Assembly (NCBI GenBank): GCA_021399435.1
Contig: JAJTUP010000044.1
Location: 186,001-250,000, forward strand
From: Diaporthe sp. PMI_573
Lineage: Eukaryota > Ascomycota > Sordariomycetes > Diaporthales > Diaporthaceae
Length of the DNA: 64,000 nt
Reading direction: 5' to 3'
The notes beneath the pieces are model-generated. The model was given only the letters and a program-made list of their open reading frames with translations. It had not been told where the DNA came from and ran no database searches. Position numbers and translations under genes: made by a program. Below, in pieces: positions 30,501 through 44,395 of this stretch; position 1 is the stretch's first letter, and the number at the start of each line of letters is the position of its first letter.

Positions 30501-31892
30501 ATGCTTGGTCACGGGTTTAACAGTGATCAACCTGAGGCTGTAAGGGTGCGCGTGAAAAGGATAGTTTTTGGAGGAATCTTGAAGTGCGAGGTTGGCATGC
30601 AGACCAGTTTTCCAGTTCTTGAACGCCGGCATATTTTCGAGCTCCTCCTGGGTGATAGAATTTGGCAGATAAACAGGGACATCCGTGCCAAAAAATTCGA
30701 CTTTCTTCTCCTCCCATCATATTGTACCATCGCTGCTTCGGATGCCAAAGACGGCTCTGACGGATTTCTCGGCGCAAATCAAACTGTATTGGAGCGCTGT
30801 GACGAAGAGCGTCCTGGTGCAGAGGCAGTCTACTCAGACAATCGAATCGATTGGAAGGTCTGGTCTCGAATACTACAAGGACCGCTTAGCCGACGAGCAT
30901 GGGCGCATCAGGAACGTCAACTTGCTACTCGGATTATCCACTTTACGAAATCCGGCATGCTGTGGGAGTGTAAAGTCTGCATTGGATTCGAACGTTTCCA
31001 TACTCCTCGATTGATATTAAATCAACCTGATCCGAAGCTCACCATCTCATATATTCCACCATGTGGGGCTTGGCGATTCCTGGATGGCAACCTTCAACGA
31101 ACCCCTTTGCAAAAGAAAGGCAGTTGTTTTGTCCGCATATTATCGGATGACAGTTTTTGCAATCGATGGCTTGAAACCGTGCAGAACTATTCATGCCGAC
31201 GCCTGAGACACAACATTGACAAGCTACCAGCGCTAGCAGGCCTGGCTGCTGCCTTCATCTCTGTCAATCCCGGACAAAGCTATTTCGCAGGGCTTTGGCA
31301 ATGTGATATCCATCGAAGTTTATGTTGGTATCATATTTCTAGTTCGAATCAAGCGACTTTAGCACCTTCGTTGCCAGAACGTGTTGATCGAATTCCTTCT
31401 TGGTCCTGGGCCTCGTTCGACGGTGCAGTGTCGTATGAGATATTTCTTAACCCTAACTGGTGGGTTGAGGAAGATCGCATTCTCAAAATTGACAGCGGGT
31501 CCAAGGTCTGCTGCATCGAGGAATCGAATCAGTTTGGAAGAGTAGACGGAGGGAGATTAAGTTTGTTCGGAGCCTACGCAGATCATAACGAATGCGATCT
31601 TAACACGGTGCATATCACGCAGGACCCTTCACAGTTCGCGGCATTCTTACAGAGCCCGACCACTATACACATAAACTTCGACAGAAAACCAACAAAACAG
31701 CGCAGGTTGCAAATACGTCTATTACGCATTGTTCAAATTTGGCCTAGAAGAGATGAGAGACCGAGAAGACCACCTGTAATGATGGGTCTTGTGCTCATTC
31801 CCAAATCCAGCTCCTGGGAAAGGGCTGGTGTTTTCTGCGCTGCCGACAGGCTTGGAAAGAAATGGCAAACGGGGGAACTGCTCTTAGAATGA
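30501..31892 (+). pseudogene. HET-domain gene, N-terminus missing
   Basis: A 463-codon open frame ending at 31892. It starts after the HET core: the YxxLSHCWG motif is absent. Later landmarks are present: TIAASDAKDGSDGFLG, GPLSRRAWAHQERQLATRII, MLWECKVC, DKLPALAGLAAAFIS, YFAGLWQCDIHRSLCWYH and IPSWSWASFDG. These belong to the part following the HET domain in fungal heterokaryon-incompatibility proteins. Usual length is 600-750 residues, so about a third is lost at the 5' end. It lies 110 bp behind the TBP paralogue in the same orientation. Confidence 0.7.
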
Positions 31893-32212
31893 GGGTTCGA
31901 TTCACCGCTACTCCCACGGCCGACAGGTCTCCACTCTGCCCATTTCGATCATCGTGCTGCATTCACTCCATCTAGGCCGCCATGCATGGCAACGATCTCC
32001 GCCTGCTCGCCCGACGGCGGTGGTGTACACGGCCTGTTTGAAGTTTGCGCCAATCCGGCACGGGGTTGAGAACAGGAATGCTGATCTCTCTGCATTCGTC
32101 ATCTCGGTGCGCTCCATCCCCCACATTCCTCAATTCCATCCGGGAAGCATCAGAGTCCAGAGCGTACAGCTGACAGAGCGGATAGGAAACTGAAGAGCTC
32201 AACGAAATTGCG
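31893..32212. other. Gap before the F-box gene
   Basis: No supportable gene. Confidence 0.4.
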
Positions 32213-32726
32213 ATGCCATTCCACCCGGCCTGTTTCGAGATATTTCGCCAGGCGTCGCGCTTGCTGCTGGGAAAAGTCGATATCGACGGTCTGATGCGGT
32301 TTCGCGATAACGCCGCTCAAAATGGCTGCGATGACCTGCCCATCGAGCGGCACCCGGACGTCGTGGCCGGGTTGGAGCAAGTATGGCTCAGCAATATTGG
32401 AGCAAAGTATCTCGTTGCAAACCCCGTGCTCGTCCCCGCCTTGCGGCCCATCCTCATATCTGCGGTCTCGCAAGCTCCCACGGGAGCTCATCTTAGCTGT
32501 CGTGGACTACCTCGGGTCAAGGGACATTGCAGCGTTGTGTCTAGTGTCACGGGCCTTCCAGCACCTGCCTATCTCGCTCTGGCATAGGCTCATCATCGAC
32601 GACATGCCCTGGCTGTATGAGGCATGGTCACTCGATCCAGAGCCCTATGTCTGGGCGACGCAGGTTGCGGCAGAGCTGGTTTCGGATCAAGCAAATCGGC
32701 GGGCGGCTGCGCGCAACCACGATTGA
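32213..32726 (+). pseudogene. F-box protein gene, frameshifted
   Basis: The first frame (32213-32470) reads MPFHPACFEIFRQASRLLLG, GLMRFRDNAAQ, LVANPVLVPALRPILIS, the N-terminal region of a fungal F-box family. At about 32465-32475 the frame changes and the F-box follows: KLPRELILAVVDYLGSRDIA, ALCLVSRAFQHLPISLWHRL, DDMPWLYEAW. The gene then stops at 32726. The frameshift and short length suggest decay. F-box proteins recruit substrates to SCF ligases through Skp1, of which two scraps also lie in this window. Confidence 0.65.
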
Positions 32727-33318
32727 ATAAGGGATCATAGGTGCGAGGTGATCCGGGAAGAAATGCTAGAGATCTACGAGCAGTGGGTCGGAGACGAAGC
32801 ATTCGAGTGGCCCCGGTTGGAGATATCCGACGAAGGCCGAGAGATCCGCGGTCTCCTACAATTTCTTCTAGAAGATCTTCGAGAAGCTCCCTGATTTCGC
32901 ATGGACTATCAGTAAACCCGCTCAGGTCCAAGCATATTTCTCTCCCTGAGCGTCGGTTAGCGTATATGTTTAGTATGCCATGGATAAAGTCTCACGTTTT
33001 TCTACTAGCATGTGTCAGTACAGAAGACATTTGACATAAGCTGGGACAATGGTCTAACCTGTATCGGCCAAAAGCATCCTAATTTTCTCGGGTTGTTCCC
33101 GGATAATAATCTGCGGTGCTACCAGCTCCCGTATTCTCTCCTGCTTGTCGTCACTGTGGCCTTCTTCGTGAATCTCTTCCAACAGTCCGCGTTGCCGCCT
33201 TTCTGCAGGTGACAGGAGGTGGCAGGCTGAGAGGACCGTGGGACATGCCCTCCTTCATCAGACGTGCCATAGATCGCCTTCTTTCCGAATCAACTATCAC
33301 AACTCCTGCATGGTGTCC
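32727..33318. other. Gap, nothing recognised
   Basis: No convincing frame; may carry the remaining part of the F-box gene in degraded form. Confidence 0.4.
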
Positions 33319-33640
33319 CTACCTGAAGAGAGTTATAAAAGCAGTACTATACACTCCAAGAGATAAAATAACCATAGCAATGCCCACAATAATAACGTCA
33401 ACAGACTTCGAGAACGATGCTATGATCACGCCACCAGGTCCATACATAACGTACCATACCGGATATAGCCCGTACAGAACGAAAATAAGAAGCATGAGAG
33501 TCCAATAGATCCACGCATGCCATTGGCGGGGATCGGGATAACGGTACTCGAAGGAGAGAGACATGCGGATGTAGATGAAGCAGGCCGAGGGGGAGACGAG
33601 AAAGATGATGAGGGAGTAGTTGGCCAGCACCAGGGCAGCG
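33319..33640 (-). CDS. Multi-pass membrane protein exon
   Basis: A 103-codon frame with four hydrophobic helices: LANYSLIIFLVSPSACFIYI, HAWIYWTLMLLIFVLYGLYP, VDVIIVGIAMVILSLGVYST and the preceding WYVMYGPGGVIIASF loop. The frame ends beside a GTAGGG donor, so it is probably one exon of a larger gene. Family not recognised. Confidence 0.4.
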
Positions 33641-34155
33641 CTCGTCCCTTACCAACGACTACTACTAGCACGCCACGGCTTTGCGCCCGTTGCGAACTGG
33701 CCGGAGCACGCGTCGTCGCTTCGCAACAGCCGCGAGAGCCGGGAATCATAGGCTGCCAGCCGCTCGGCGCCGAGGCTCACTGGCCTTGTTTGGCTGGCAA
33801 TGATCTTAGACAAAGGTTTATTCTTGCTGAAGAGCAGATATGAGTCACTTTAACAATCGGCGTACGCCGCAATAACGTAAACAAGCCTAGCCGTCTTACT
33901 TCGACTGCTAAGACCACCACTATTGAAAATACTAACTACAAATTTTAGCGAGACCCATTTCCCCTTTGGCAGTCCTAAGTTTGCATGAATAAGGAATAGT
34001 AAAGTAATTTGGGTAACTTACTACACTCTAATAGCGAGGCAGAAGCCGCTGCTGACTAAATCTATTTTCTTCACTCCGCTTTATCGCAGCAAATGATGAT
34101 GTGAAACGGTGGAATAGGGGTAAAATGGGCCCTCCCTCACCTATCCAACCAAAAT
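33641..34155. other. Gap, nothing recognised
   Basis: No frame with protein-like content, other than possible parts of the membrane-protein gene near 33.7 kb. Confidence 0.4.
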
Positions 34156-34590
34156 GTGTGTTACCCACCCCTGCGCGCAAACAATCATGGTGGCGGGAAC
34201 AAGAGCTGCGCAAGAAGATGGGTGCCGCCGTTTATGTGCAACGATGAGAAGATCGTCGCTAACTGGGCTGGCTACTATACGTGTAAAACGCTCAACTTCG
34301 GCTTACGCACGACCTCTTCAACCGAGCGAATGCACCGGAAAGTCAAGGTTTATTTAGGTCATGGGCTGGGCAACCTTCTCTATTTGGCCGAGGCAATCCA
34401 CGAGACTATTAGCGATACTGCTAGTGAACTTCGTCACGAGGAAGCCCGTCAGAAGACCTCACTGCTTCAGAAGTTCAACGGGCAGAAATGGCTTGGAAGG
34501 CTTCCTCATCAGGTCTCGTGGGCAGCGCTGGAACTACTCGCGATGCGCCGGCGAAAAAGTGCCCATATCGGAGCTGAAACCAGGTTTTAG
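34156..34590 (+). mobile_element. MULE (Mutator-like) transposase C-terminal fragment
   Basis: The frame reads RRWVPPFMCNDEKIVANWAG, LNFGLRTTSSTERMHRKVKV, LGNLLYLAEAIHETISD, WLGRLPHQVSWAAL. This is the region after the DDE domain of fungal FAR1-like MULE transposases (F/W..H.G..tTs..E..H..lK). The catalytic domain and SWIM finger are missing, and no terminal repeats were found. Confidence 0.6.
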
Positions 34591-34819
34591 TATTACTAGC
34601 CATCTACGGCACTCGAAGATTAATATCACCACTCGAGCAATACAAAATTGTTCCTTGTCAAAGGGAGAACCTAGCACAACTGCTTCAAAGAGCGACTCCG
34701 GATGATTCCAGTATCCTACTTCCAAGTATAAGTTCTTTTTAGTTTCAGCAGGGCATGGGAGGAGATCAATGCTCGGATGCAAATGTCGACAAGGTGATGC
34801 CATATCATAATTTTCTATA

Positions 34820-35032
34820 TTGATCATACTCTGTCTCTGTACCTCCAATCTTGTCGCCAGAAAGTGGGCACGGAATAGGATTGCTGCTCGCAAGTGTCGA
34901 GGGCGCAAGGCACTCAAAGTCAAGGAGCTGGAGAAAAAGGTTAGGAAATTAGAAGCTGCCGGCATACTCCATTTTGCTCGCATGTTTGGAACAACCCGTA
35001 TCTTTTGGAAGGATGAGAAACTAATTAGATGA
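34820..35032 (+). pseudogene. bZIP basic-region fragment
   Basis: Contains ARNRIAARKCRGRKALKVKE then LEKKVRKLEAAG. The NRIAARKCR block matches the bZIP DNA-contact signature (NxxAAxxCR) and the following residues begin a leucine zipper. The protein stops about 25 residues later, so no functional zipper is made. Upstream residues do not fit a regulator. Confidence 0.5.
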
Positions 35033-35046
35033 GCACGAGGCCAGAA

Positions 35047-35310
35047 TCAGACGCTCCGCACCGGAACACCGCCACAAACATACGTCGCCATATACGAGGC
35101 ACAACTTGGGCATTGGCTTTGTCCCGTTTTGAGTTCTCCTGGTTTGTACTCCTTGGCCTTGGAAGCCTGGTTCGTAAGCTGCCGCAACAGGTCAAAAGCT
35201 GAGTCCTCGCTATGCGCCAAGGCGTGATTGTAGAAATCTCGGATGAGTGTGTCAGTGTACCTGTAGTTCAAACCCCATGCGTAGTCATAGTGGAGTTCAA
35301 GGTCGAACAT
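35047..35310 (-). other. Unassigned 87-codon frame
   Basis: Minus frame (MFDLELHYDYAWGLNYRYTD, TLIRDFYNHALAHSEDSAF) with a late CPSC cysteine pair. Protein-like but unrecognised; possibly the C-terminus of a decayed gene. Confidence 0.3.
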
Positions 35311-36431
35311 CGAGATTGCGGTTTCCCAAATTATATTGAGTATGCGGCGGAGGAAATCTGTCCGAACCCTATCCGGCTTCGATAGTACAAGGACAGTCAG
35401 TGTATTTACGAACTTCTTGTCTCCCTGAACCTGTCAACAAGACCCGTGTTTCTTTTGTTGGACTCTTTCTATGTAGCTCTTGAATGGAGCTGTGGTTGGT
35501 CTTTTAATACTCCTTCAAAACAGGGGGAGGAACAAGAGGTGCTACCAGGGATGAAAGGTGCTTGGACTCGGAAGGTTTTAGGACAAATAGTCATTCATGA
35601 AGGAAAAGGGTGAGGCACAGGTTGTTGCACTTGTAAAACCCAATTTCGTCATTGATATCAGCAGGAGAATCCTCGGTTGGTACACGCGGCGCTAGAACAC
35701 TCCCGGAGCTCATAGACCTCTTTCCATACAGGACGCGTGCCGGACGCTTCCTGCTGGGCAATGAGTTTGTCTCTTGCGGCGAGGTGTCTCTTCGTAGCTC
35801 CACGCCCGGCCTTGCCCTCCTTATTTGTAGCAGCTGTCTGGCTCTCTTTGTAGATAAACGAGATGGTAACGGTCAGGTTGTTTCCCTGATTCCTCCAGGA
35901 TCTCAGCTTGTTTTACAACGAATCGGATGAGAGCGGAGTGTCGCTGGAGATGCGGAGATTCCGCCAGCATGTGCAAAACGGCCTCAACCGGGACTACTAC
36001 GACCACAAGACCTGCTTATGGATGTGGATGACGGCTGAACAGCAAGACAACGAAATAGATTTGAGAAGATCGGCTTGTGGTTAACTAGACCAAGATTTTA
36101 GGACTTTCACGCATCAGCAACACCTTCGGGTCACGGCGAAGGGGTTCATCGTGGCGGAGGGTGGTCGATATCCGGGGGCGGCCGAGATGTGGGCCGGGGA
36201 CATTATGCAAAATCCATTTGAAGTGGGCACCCTGATCAGGAACGGGGAGACCTGGGTTATCGCGCACAGGTGTTGCTAAATCCAGGCCCTGGGTGGTGGG
36301 GTAACAAGCAAGAGCCTAGATCCTGCATCAGCGATTCAACACATCCTCCAATCATACCCTAAAACTGGCCCAACCCAAAAACAGTCCGGGACTTAAACAA
36401 GTCTACTCCATTGATTCCGTAAAACCTGAGC
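35311..36431. other. Gap, only doubtful frames
   Basis: Several 60-90-codon frames on both strands, none recognisable. A plus-strand stretch at 36100-36280 (RVTAKGFIVAEGGRYPGAAE) is protein-like but isolated. Confidence 0.35.
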
Positions 36432-37482
36432 ATGATGGAGGAGAAGCCGCAAACTCCTTCTTCTGTTTACGAAGACGAAGACCTTTATTTCAAGTGGTCA
36501 TATAATGCTAATAGTGCGAGCGATCGGCGTAAGCTTTATAATATTCTCTTTAAAGCGAGCTCTTTCGCCGACTATGTCGACACCCTAAATACGGTGTCGG
36601 ATAAAGACAAATTTCCCCGACTTCATTTTCAAACCCCGCCGCGACCTCTCCCAATGGAAGGTGGCGAGCCACCTTCATGGTCACGTCTTGTCACAATGGA
36701 GCTTGAACATTATCAGACGTTGACGCGGCCCGTATTTTTTTCACGTCTCGACCAAATCGGTGTAAGCCTGCGAAAGGTATAAGCTGGCGGCACCAACGTC
36801 ACATCACGATCCAAGCCGCAAGTCGTAGACAGTTCAAGATCCCCTACTCCTCCTCCCGACGCTTTGGGTCTGCAAGAGAGCGAGAGATGAATGCGTATAA
36901 TAACCTCGTCGAGGATGGTGGCCGTCCGCTCTACGCCATCGGTCTTCTCAACAACGTCTCTGCAAGGCCTGATGCGCATCAGGAGCTGCTGCGGCCCTGG
37001 TGGGATTGTTTCGGGTGTTCGAGCACATATTGCCCTCATTGTGGGATGGAGTTCCTGACTACAGGTGTATGCAGACAACCATCGCTAATAGAATTTCAGG
37101 GAAAAATGGGCACCAATAAGGCGGATAATGGGACCGATTCACACAGTGAATGTTACACTCTACCCGGCGACAAGGCTGGAGGCAGAGACCCACGGGACCA
37201 CCTTCTGATCGCCAACCGCCGTAGGTTGGGCGTGGGTTGGCCAGAGACAGGGTACGAAGTCGGCGAATGGCCCAGCCAAGGTATGTGATCTCCACCGACT
37301 ACAAAGAGAAGACAACGCGCGACGCCAACAACCTGGAGCCGGGCGACTGGATCCATCAAGCCGACTGCTGGCTCGCGCGCGAGGTCGGCTGGTCACGCCT
37401 CGAGTACTGCTATTTCCACTATACGTACGTTTCCATCAGTGACGGTTACACTCCGTACTGTGCCAAACTGCTCTTATTCTAA
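36432..37482 (+). other. Possible unknown multi-exon gene
   Basis: Three plus frames in sequence: 36432-36782 (MMEEKPQTPSSVYEDEDLYF), 36887-37288 (with CFGCSSTYCPHCGMEF, a possible zinc-binding cysteine cluster) and 37237-37482 (RYVISTDYKEKTTRD, WIHQADCWLAREVGW). I could not fix splice sites that unite them. No family recognised. Confidence 0.3.
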
Positions 37483-37777
37483 TTTTAAAGATATACTTAG
37501 TCTGAAGATATACTGGCTTTCCAAGTTCATCGTCACCACAGTCGACTGAGGCTTGAAAGAATGTCTCTTACCATAATCACTATTGAAACTCAATCTTGTC
37601 TGTATCAAAAAAGATCACCAGATTTTAATTGGGTGTACTTGCTCGACTCCACGTCCCTTCCATCAGGCCATTCCAGAGCAACGTAACTAACGAGCCTTCT
37701 ACCATCTGAGATTCGTATCGGAAGGCTGTTGTCCAGATTCAGCACCGTGAGTCAGCACACCTGAGCTAAATCCGCAT
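37483..37777. other. Intergenic
   Basis: Nothing recognised; 3' flank of the Est1-like gene. Confidence 0.5.
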
Positions 37778-40374
37778 TTAGATAGGACAGGATACATTGT
37801 CCTCTTCCCCGGTCAGAGTTCCATCCTCCCTTGGATCATCCTCCGGGTACTGTCTCTCAAACTCAGGGTTGACACTGAACTGCTTGCTTTGTTTGTCGTA
37901 CGTGAGCCACTTGCCTGAACATGCGAGATGGTAACCCAGCCACAGCACCCGTTCTTTCCTATAGTCTGTCATTGAGGCAAGTTCAAGTGCCCTTTCATCG
38001 TGATCAACATCGGCGGTGTCAAACCAACCGGACGGAAACAGCTTATCAGTCCAGAGGAGCCCCCGTAGGTTCCAATCCTCAGGCAGAGGCCTGTCATATG
38101 GCCGAGGAAATTCTTCTGACTCGATACGTTCATGATTCTGGAAATGAATCGACAAAGAATTCAGCATGAGCGCCACCAGCGTCCATGGAAAGCAATCCTG
38201 AAGATGCTGGATAGCAGCTTCGTTGCCGGCGTGAAACTTCATGAATGACAGCCGGACATTGAGATAAGGCAGCACGTTCGGGTCACCGTAGCGGCGAGAG
38301 ATAATGGCATCGCACTCCATAGCAAGTTCTGAAGCCTCGTTGAAGATTTTTGAAGGTGTCGGCAGGTCTTCCGTTGAGTTCTCCATAAAGTTGTCTCTGT
38401 CTGCCTCCGGCAAAATGGCCGTCATCAAAACGTTGGCATTGCCATGCAGATTTGGCTTAGTTTTGCCGTACTCCAGCTGAGAGTTGCAATTTGAGATAGC
38501 AACCAATGCGCCGGGCTCCATCCAACTCCTGTTTGTTCGCGCAATATGGTTATCCAGATGTGAAAGGAACTCACTCTTAGCCTTTTTGAATTCGACCATG
38601 AGTTCATCAGGTTTTTTTGGGAGGGCCTTTTCCCTCTCGTCCGTGTTGCTTGTGATGAATAGGATGCCATGGGCCTTGACAAAGTTGAGGTCGATAGCTT
38701 GTAGCCGGGTTTGGGTCCCGTTGATGATTGGGTCGAACAGGGTGAGAATGCTGTCTCTCGCAGACTTAAATGGTATGGCCACACACAGACTCTTGGTGTA
38801 ATAAGAGAGCTGCTTAACGGCATTGGGCCTCGCAAGTATTGCCAGGTGATGGTGCAGCCTACCAGTAGTAGGGGCGTTGTCGCTCGCCTTCGAGTACCAG
38901 TACCGTGATACCTCCGTCCAAACTTCCCGGTCACGGATGTCCTCGTCCTCGATAGCCATGCGATAGCGACCAAGGTCGCCGAGGCACTCTATCCAAGTAT
39001 CTTCAAAATTCGGGACTGTTTCGTAGAGTAAAGCCATCATTGAGTACGCGAGGTAGATAAATGTGAGCATATGTTCCAGGGAGGCAGGGAGCCTGTGGCG
39101 TAACAGCTCGAGGAAAGAATGAATCCCATGGCGCCACATCCTCGCCGGCATGGCATACTTGGTCGCAAGTCTTCTAAGAGCCGGGCTCGCCGAGGGGTGC
39201 TGAGAGGCCAAAAAGAAGTCGTGATGTTCGTGCAGGAGAGTCCGATGCAGCGCAATCAACGCCTGCCATTGCTCATTGTTAAGCTTAGGGCTTGAGTCAT
39301 TTTGAGCGCTTTGTGAGCTATCAACCTCTATGCATTTGGACTCAACCCTGCATCGATGGAAGTCAGTCAACAGAACGTGGGAAGACTGGCAAGTAGTCGC
39401 AGAGCAGGACCGGGGATGACGTACGGGACCAACCCAGCGTAAATCCCCTTCACTTCAGCTACTAGTTGCTCTTGGCTGATGGGGCGAGAATCAGGCTGTG
39501 CGATCATTGTATTCACAGAAGGTTCCTCTTCCTCCGCCCTCTGATTCCCAACTCTGTTGTTTTCGCCGCGACGGGATGGGCGTGAGTGTTGTTGGGGAGA
39601 GGGCTGGGCAGCCGGGGTGCGAGTCAAGATTGGATCACCCTCATTCCATAAGCGTTCCTTTGAACTAGCTGCCGGCCGCGCGGGGAAGTCGGCCGTGGAC
39701 TCGTCTACCGGGGTGTTGTGTCTGCCCTTTAAATGTCTGTTTGGGGAGGGCGAGCGGGTGCGGTCGCCAGCCTTGATGGAGTTTGTCGGACTCTTTAATC
39801 GTTTCCTCGCCGGAGTGACATCTTCAGAGGCTTGCTCGGCGCTCTGGGAGAGGCTGGACGGAGGTCGTGGAGCAGAAGAATCGACGACATGGTCGTGGCT
39901 GGGCCCTGCGGGTGGCTGGTCCTCGGAGGAGGTAGAGGCAGGAGGCGACTCCTTCGTGCTTGCCGGGGCATCTTGGTCGCTGCAAGAGGTCAGTTGTGCA
40001 CAGCAGTGGTTGGGAATGTCGTGACACACTTTTTTGCTTGCCGGCGTAAATGGTTTATCCAGCCCTGGGCAAGGTTGGCCATCTCGATTGACGAGGTATC
40101 TATCTATCTTGAGGTAGAAAATACGTGGTGTCAAAGGCCGGAATGGCAAACAGGTGATGAAGAAGAGAGTGGAATTCTCGCAGATTATAGAGACGTTCAC
40201 GTCATCGTTCGATCTTACGGCTGAGATCCCGCTCTTTATAAAACCTCTGGCCTTGGGTCGCGAACCATCACCAGATGCGTGGTGCACCTGTGTAAATTTG
40301 CACCTTGATTGCCTCATATTCCGAGGCGGTGGTCCGCCTAAGCTGCGGAGGTTGCCAGGTTGTCGGTTAGGCAT
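37778..40374 (-). CDS. Est1/SMG7-like 14-3-3-type TPR protein
   Basis: Exons 40374-39425 and 39347-37778 join across a 77-nt intron (donor GTACGT, acceptor GATGCAG) to give 839 residues in frame. The N-terminal third is a Pro/Ser-rich low-complexity region ending SQEQLVAEVKGIYAGL. Then follow WQALIALHRTLLHEHHDFFL, KYAMPARMWRHGIHSFLELL, TWIECLGDLGRYRMAIED and SDNAPTTGRLHHHLAILARP, the landmarks of the 14-3-3-like/TPR domain of Est1, Ebs1 and SMG5/7 proteins. The rest is the helical DNA/RNA-binding Est1-type domain, ending in an acidic tail. Family members act in telomere maintenance or nonsense-mediated decay, but this fungal branch is uncharacterised. The N-terminal 100 residues may contain an unspliced intron. 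Confidence 0.75.
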
Positions 40375-40989
40375 TTCTCAGGCTGCCTGGATTTGCTACC
40401 TTTTTTCCAACAAATATATGTAGACACCTGGCCATGGATATTTTCACTAGAAACAAGATCTCCTCAAGCAGTACCTCAGACAATTGCGACTCTTGGGCTG
40501 CGCTTCCCGAAATCACAGGTCAGCTGGGGGCTCAGGCCACACTGTCGTATGGCCGTCTCATCTCCGCCAGCATGACAAGAGAGTCGACATAGACGCGAGG
40601 TCCTTTCCTGTGATCAGTGATTTACGGGACTAAAGACTCCTCAACTCGTGTCTGCCCGGGCGACGCTGTCTATCACGTCTGGCACGTGTCCCTTGTTTGC
40701 CGCCTGGTAATCCATGTGAAATGGAAAATGAGTCATTGATGGATTCCGCATCTCCAGTCCAACCATGCTGAGCCAGGTGACATACGTCGAAACGCCCTCC
40801 TGCATCGACGCAGGAGGGTGCGTCCTTCTGCACACCTAAATGGACGAAAGGTCCGGAAATCCGCCTTCCCTTGCATTGTTGCTTCTTGCTTGATCCACTT
40901 GGCATGGTCGCCTTATTGCTGCCTGATGTGATACGAGGACACAGCCCTAGTTACTAACCATTTGCGGACCTTAACTGCGTGTGTTGCTG

Positions 40990-43146
<2,157 letters not shown>

Positions 43147-43830
43147 ATGATGGAATCGCCTATCTCAAGCAACTCACCCATGATGATATCTCCAAGATCG
43201 ATATCCGCGGCAAGCACAACTGAATCTTCCGATTCTGGTGCCCCACTTAGTGCTGCAACCCCCGCAGCTACCATCCCCATTACAGATGAAACTCTAGTAA
43301 GACCTAGGCGAGCACAAGGGGATTGCACTATGGAGGATGAAGGGTCATCTGACCCGTGCGTGTCCAACCAAAACAGTCGTATAGCATCATTGCGCCATCC
43401 AAGAAATACTTTCACCCAGGCGAGGCACGAATGGGATCTCGAGAGCTCGAGTGCGTCTTCGGCTTCTACACATGTGCGTAGCGACCATAGCGGGCATAGC
43501 TCCCTCTCGAATACCTATCGAGGGTCTCGGGGCACGCATGTCGCATCACAGCCAGGTGAATGGGAGGCGAGCGCAATCATAGGAGAGAAAGTGATAGATG
43601 GTAGAAAGTACTACTTGGTTGCCTGGAACCCAACTCTCGAGCCAGAGGAAAATTTGGGCAATATGAGAGACCTTATTGATGAGTGGAGGCGGAATATGGT
43701 AAGCGCAAAGCGGTCGCCAGCTATCTCGAAGCGCGAAAATGATGGGAACAGGAACAAGGGTCGGCCTAAAAGAGGTCGAGGCCGGCCGCGTAAGGAGTTT
43801 TTAGTTGATGCAAGAAATAGCGCCGGCTAA
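43147..43830 (+). CDS. Chromodomain protein with AT-hook
   Basis: A single 227-codon frame. The N-terminal 135 residues are Ser/Thr/Ala-rich. A chromodomain follows at about residues 138-185: GEWEASAIIGEKVIDGRKYY, LVAWNPTLEPEENLGN, LIDEWRRN, with the aromatic-cage positions W/Y, Y and W. The C-terminus carries the AT-hook-like KRGRGRPRKE. Such proteins bind methylated histone tails and AT-rich DNA. It could be a host chromatin factor or a domesticated chromodomain; no integrase is attached. Start ATG 43147 or 43150. Confidence 0.65.
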   Translation: MMESPISSNSPMMISPRSISAASTTESSDSGAPLSAATPAATIPITDETLVRPRRAQGDCTMEDEGSSDPCVSNQNSRIASLRHPRNTFTQARHEWDLESSSASSASTHVRSDHSGHSSLSNTYRGSRGTHVASQPGEWEASAIIGEKVIDGRKYYLVAWNPTLEPEENLGNMRDLIDEWRRNMVSAKRSPAISKRENDGNRNKGRPKRGRGRPRKEFLVDARNSAG

Positions 43831-44090
43831 CGGCTAACCAAAATTGGACCGTCCTAAGTCCCCTATCCTGGGTCCATACTTGGGCATTGTAGAGTAGAGG
43901 GAGCTCTACCCACTTCTCTACCCTACCCAGGTAGAGGAGTGGTCTCCTCTACCCTACCCGGGTAGAGTGGGTAGAGTGGTGGGTAGAGTGGTGGGTAGAG
44001 TGGTGGGTAGAGTGGTGGGTAGAAGATAAGGTAGGTAGGAAAGGTAGATACTGTATATATGCTCAATTCTTCAAAATATGCCACTTTATA
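43831..44090. other. 3' flank and left end of a hAT derivative
   Basis: Contains the GGGTAGAG-type repeats listed separately. Confidence 0.5.
43961..44022. repeat. 12-bp tandem repeat GGGTAGAGTGGT
   Basis: About four perfect adjacent copies following a CTACCCGGGTAG palindrome. Confidence 0.85.
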
Positions 44091-44395
44091 TTATACATCC
44101 CAATCCTCCTCGTCGAAATCAATATCCATCTCGTCCACCTCCTCAGCCCCTACAATCATCCCTAGCAGCTCCTCCGAAGAGATGAGCTTCCTCGCAAACC
44201 AGTTACCCATGCACTCTAACCTCTGAAGGTTCTCTGGCGATAACCTAAGCCTATCCCAGCTCTGTGTACGGCGTGCGCCCGAGAATTATTGTTCTGGTTC
44301 AGCGGATGAGGGTGCGATTGAGAGGATATTGATGGCCATACTGGGCGCCGGCAAGGAGAGGTTCAGCGTGGAGGGCGTTGTAGGGACGGTAAGGG
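44091..44395 (-). pseudogene. hAT C-terminal dimerisation domain fragment
   Basis: The minus strand reads SMAINILSIAPSSAEPEQ, stop, FSGARRTQSWDRLRLSPENL, QRLECMGNW, then an acidic tail to a TAA at 44091. This is the hAT dimerisation domain (usually L.I....SAE.ERxFSxAxxT....R..L). The stop codon interrupts at the Glu-Arg position. Different family from the hAT at 60 kb. Confidence 0.75.

Noticed and set aside
38484..38801. Plus-strand frame of 105 codons
   Set aside because: Antisense to the Est1-like gene.
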